A stretch of 64,000 bases of DNA from Candidatus Aquidulcis sp. (lineage in GTDB: Bacteria > Chloroflexota > Anaerolineae > UBA4142), in contig DYJA01000008.1 in assembly GCA_020723345.1 (NCBI GenBank), forward strand, positions 1 through 64,000, in the 5' to 3' direction. The stretch's first letter is position 1. Each line of letters starts with the position of its first letter. This document shows, in pieces, positions 61,625 to 64,000 of this stretch. The notes under the pieces were generated by a model. It was given only the letters and a program-made list of their open reading frames with translations, searched no databases and was not told the DNA's origin. The position numbers and the translations under genes were made by a program.

Positions 61625-63157
61625 CTACGGCGCTTGCCACACGCGTCCGTCGCGCGCGATCATCCGATCGGCGGCAACGGGTCCCCACGCGCCCGCCGCG
61701 TAGTTTGGAAATTCCGGCGGCGGCAACTGCGCCCAGCGTTCGAGGATCGGCGTGACGAGCGACCATGCGACTTCCACGGCATCGTTGCGATTGAACAACG
61801 TCGAGTCGCCGCGCATCGCGTCGAGCAACAGCGTTTCGTACGCTTCGCCCGGCGCTGCGCCAAACGACGTCGCGTAACCAAAGTCCATTCGCACATTGCT
61901 CAACTGGATCGCTTGTCCCGGTCGCTTTGCCGCAAACTCCCAATAAATTCCTTCGTCCGGTTGGATCCGCAAAGCGATCACATTCGGTTCGATGCCGCTC
62001 ACCACGTCGCGCGAAAACAAGGGATGCGGGACCGGCTTGAACTGGATGCGAATTTGAGTTGCGCGTTTCGGCAGGCGTTTGCCGGTGCGGAGATAAAACG
62101 GCACGCCCGCCCACCGCCAATTTTCGATCACAAGTTTGAGCACGACGTACGTTTCCGTGTTCGAATCCTTCGCAACGCGCGGCTCGTCGCGATACGCGAT
62201 CATCCCTTGCCCCGCCGCGTATTGACCGCGCGCGACCACGTCGTCTACGTCGTGATCGCAGAGTGGACAAATCGCGCGCAGCACTTTGACTTTTTCATCA
62301 TGCACCGCCGTCGCGTCGAACGAGACCGGCGCTTCCATCGCCGTCAGCGCGACCAGTTGGAGCAAGTGCGACTGCACCATATCGCGCAGCGCGCCCGCGC
62401 CGTCGTAATATCCGCCGCGATTTTCCACGCCGACGGTTTCCGCCGCGGTGATTTGCGCGTGATCCACGTAATTGCGATTCCACAGCGGCTCGAGGATCGT
62501 ATTGGCGAAACGAAACGCAAAAATATTTTGCACCGTCTCTTTGCCGAGATAATGATCGATGCGATAAATCTGCGCCTCGTCGAAAACCGCGCGCAGTTGC
62601 CGATTCAGTTCGCACGCGCTCGTCAAATCGCTGCCGAACGGTTTTTCGACGATAAGACGTTCCCACGCGCCGCCGAGTTCCGCGAGATTCGCCGCGCCCA
62701 ATCGCTCGGCGATCAACGCGTAATACTCCGGCGCGGTCGCGAGATAAAACAGCCGATTGCCTTGCGTGCCGCGCGCCGCGTCGAGTTCGTTCAAACGCTG
62801 CGCGAGCCGCGCGTAGCCATCGGCAGAATCGAACTCGGCTTGATGATAACAAATCATCTGCGCGAATTTTTCCCAGCGATCCGACGCGCTGTCCGGTTTG
62901 GCGCGCGCGAACTGCTGCACGCTCGCGCGCAGATCCGCGCGGAACGCGTCGTCCGATTGCTCGCGCCGCGCGAATCCGACAACGCAAAATTGCGCGGGCA
63001 GTCGGTTCTCGCAAAACAGATCGAACAACGCAGGCACGAGTTTGCGCCGCGTCAGATCGCCGGTCGCGCCGAAGATGACGAGGATGTTTGGCGGCGGGAC
63101 GCGCGGCGCGGTAAGACCGACGCGGAGAGGCGGTATAGCAGATTGATCTGTCATCAA
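61625..63157 (-). CDS. zwf: Glucose-6-phosphate 1-dehydrogenase
   Basis: This 510-residue enzyme oxidises glucose-6-phosphate to 6-phosphogluconolactone, making NADPH for the oxidative pentose phosphate pathway. The Rossmann loop is VIFGATGDLTRRKLVPALFD. The active site is YRIDHYLGKETVQNIFAFRF, and EKPFG, GAGALRDMVQSHLLQLVAL and RTGKRLPKRATQI are present. Start ATG 63157 or one codon later. It is 3 bp from the next gene upstream, suggesting cotranscription. Confidence 0.97.
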   Translation of the reverse strand: MMTDQSAIPPLRVGLTAPRVPPPNILVIFGATGDLTRRKLVPALFDLFCENRLPAQFCVVGFARREQSDDAFRADLRASVQQFARAKPDSASDRWEKFAQMICYHQAEFDSADGYARLAQRLNELDAARGTQGNRLFYLATAPEYYALIAERLGAANLAELGGAWERLIVEKPFGSDLTSACELNRQLRAVFDEAQIYRIDHYLGKETVQNIFAFRFANTILEPLWNRNYVDHAQITAAETVGVENRGGYYDGAGALRDMVQSHLLQLVALTAMEAPVSFDATAVHDEKVKVLRAICPLCDHDVDDVVARGQYAAGQGMIAYRDEPRVAKDSNTETYVVLKLVIENWRWAGVPFYLRTGKRLPKRATQIRIQFKPVPHPLFSRDVVSGIEPNVIALRIQPDEGIYWEFAAKRPGQAIQLSNVRMDFGYATSFGAAPGEAYETLLLDAMRGDSTLFNRNDAVEVAWSLVTPILERWAQLPPPEFPNYAAGAWGPVAADRMIARDGRVWQAP

Positions 63158-63160
63158 TCG

Positions 63161-63826
63161 TTATCCTGCGTACCCGCACACTCCCACGCGCGGCGAATTG
63201 ACGACCGGCAGGAAATAGTCCTCGCCACATTCATGCTCCGCCGCGTGTTCCTCACAGAGCCAGCCCTCGGGACCTTCGTACATACATTGGGTGCACACGT
63301 GTGTGGCAGGTTTGCCGCACTCGCCGCAAGGAATATCCGGCGGATCATTCCGCGCGAGTACTCGCACCGATTTCAGCGCGCCTTGCCGCTCAGAAACAAC
63401 TTTGAGCGCGAGTTCGGTCGTGGAGCCAAAATCGTACTCGTGCGCAAATCTCATTCCGGGTTCAAGTACGCCGTCCAATTTCGCGGACATACTTCGCGGT
63501 TTCCTGCCCGACCAAGGATCCGGTTCGGGAGTAACGTCGTAGGTTTCTCCCGCAATATTGAACGCGCTCAAATGCCCGCAACATTCGAGCCAGGTATCGC
63601 GCAGAAAACCGTCGAGTGTTTTCAATGACGCGTCGGCTGGGATTTCGACATGCAGCCAGTACTCCGGTGCGCCACGTCCTTCGATTTGAAGATGCAAAAT
63701 TCGCCGCTGTCCCGTCTCGCGTCCGGCGTGTTCTTGCTTGCACTTGGCAAGGTGTCGCGTCATCGCTTGCTTGCTGAATGACTCGCCGCATAGATTACAT
63801 TTGCCTTGCGAAGATTGTCGTGGCAT
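63161..63826 (-). CDS. PRiA4-ORF3-like protein with N-terminal zinc finger
   Basis: This 221-residue protein has a C2H2-like finger at the N-terminus (KCNLCGESFSKQAMTRHLAKC). A domain like the plasmid pRiA4b ORF-3 family follows (ILHLQIEGRGAPEYWLHVEI, FAHEYDFGSTTELALKVVSE). A Cys/His-rich C-terminal cluster follows (CGECGKPATHVCTQC...WLCEEHAAEHECGEDY). Two metal sites are likely. The family occurs widely on mobile and chromosomal DNA without known function. ATG 63826. Confidence 0.85.
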   Translation of the reverse strand: MPRQSSQGKCNLCGESFSKQAMTRHLAKCKQEHAGRETGQRRILHLQIEGRGAPEYWLHVEIPADASLKTLDGFLRDTWLECCGHLSAFNIAGETYDVTPEPDPWSGRKPRSMSAKLDGVLEPGMRFAHEYDFGSTTELALKVVSERQGALKSVRVLARNDPPDIPCGECGKPATHVCTQCMYEGPEGWLCEEHAAEHECGEDYFLPVVNSPRVGVCGYAG

Positions 63827-63837
63827 GTTTTCCTCCT

Positions 63838-63862
63838 AACGTTTCACGCCTCACGCTTTGCG
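63838..63862. repeat. CGTTTCACGCCTCACG repeat
   Basis: A short member of the GTGATGCGTG word family. It overlaps the stop codon of the partial gene at the right edge. Confidence 0.4.
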
Positions 63863-64000
63863 TTTCTTCACGCTCAACGCGCGCTTCACTTCCACCGCCA
63901 CCGCGCGCAACGTCGCGCCGCGTTTCAAATGCACGCGCAGCGCGCGCCGTCCGCGCGTCGCCAACGCTTGCCAATCGCCCGCCGCCTGCGCGCAAATCAA
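63851..64000 (-). CDS. Partial gene, C-terminal 49 residues
   Basis: The frame open to the right edge ends at TGA 63851-63853. It reads ICAQAAGDWQALATRGRRAL, then RVHLKRGATLRAVAVEVKRA and a basic tail KKRKA. I cannot identify the family from this end. The composition and frame match real genes here. Confidence 0.45.
   Translation of the reverse strand: MICAQAAGDWQALATRGRRALRVHLKRGATLRAVAVEVKRALSVKKRKA

Overview
The window is about 60% GC with very dense CGCG-type words. It looks like a member of the Chloroflexota (Anaerolineae-like), although no single marker proves this. The supporting signs are lipoproteins with long Pro/Thr linkers, a mevalonate-pathway decarboxylase, large BTAD/NB-ARC/TPR regulators, a UPF0182 protein, and the absence of any outer-membrane assembly gene. 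The order ffh-rpsP-khpA-rimM is ordinary bacterial housekeeping.

Layout. 1-4.25 kb: Kdp potassium ATPase operon on the minus strand (30-aa peptide, kdpF, kdpA, kdpB; kdpC would lie off the left edge). 4.4-5.1 kb: a decayed ISKra4-type transposase. 5.2-8.5 kb: STAS antagonist, zinc-finger anti-sigma-like protein, HD hydrolase, acylphosphatase, FecR-like protein. 8.5-10.9 kb: two envelope polysaccharide genes. 10.9-19.8 kb: RNase HII, lipoproteins, a PD40 propeller protein, a 1005-aa BTAD regulator, a SpoU methylase and a ComEA-like protein. 19.9-27.7 kb: cation/proton antiporter with an RCK channel-like gene, dihydropyrimidinase, a DUF3800 gene with a structured 3' flank, and an exported GH39-like enzyme. 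27.8-35.6 kb: the ffh-rpsP-khpA-rimM-dprA cluster and an SMC-like ATPase with a membrane hairpin. 35.6-41.1 kb: PAP2 phosphatase, a YeeE/YedE transporter interrupted by an in-frame TGA, UPF0182. 41-43.6 kb: M20 peptidase and four tRNAs. 43.6-49.8 kb: RidA, zinc-ribbon protein, RseP protease, mevalonate decarboxylase and a two-component system. 50-54.5 kb: MacAB-like exporter. 54.7-64 kb: SDR and acyl-CoA ligase, DUF1361, GH36, a REP-associated transposase with a tandem REP array, glucose-6-phosphate dehydrogenase, and a partial gene at the right edge.

The strongest candidate for something new is at 36531-37496. It is a YeeE/YedE-family membrane protein whose first conserved cysteine codon is TGA. 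A good promoter places transcription start at the upstream GTG, there is no ribosome site for the ATG after the TGA, and a hairpin follows the TGA at a bacterial SECIS-like distance. I read it as a probable selenocysteine-containing sulfur or selenium transporter.

A second theme is the repeat content. Most intergenic gaps hold quasi-palindromic patches. One family (near 14.0, 36.4 and 49.9-50.1 kb) keeps its linkers while its hairpin stems differ completely yet still pair. Similar patches occur in frame inside several genes (kdpA, the BTAD regulator, the SMC-like ATPase) and supply the C-terminal tails and stop codons of others.
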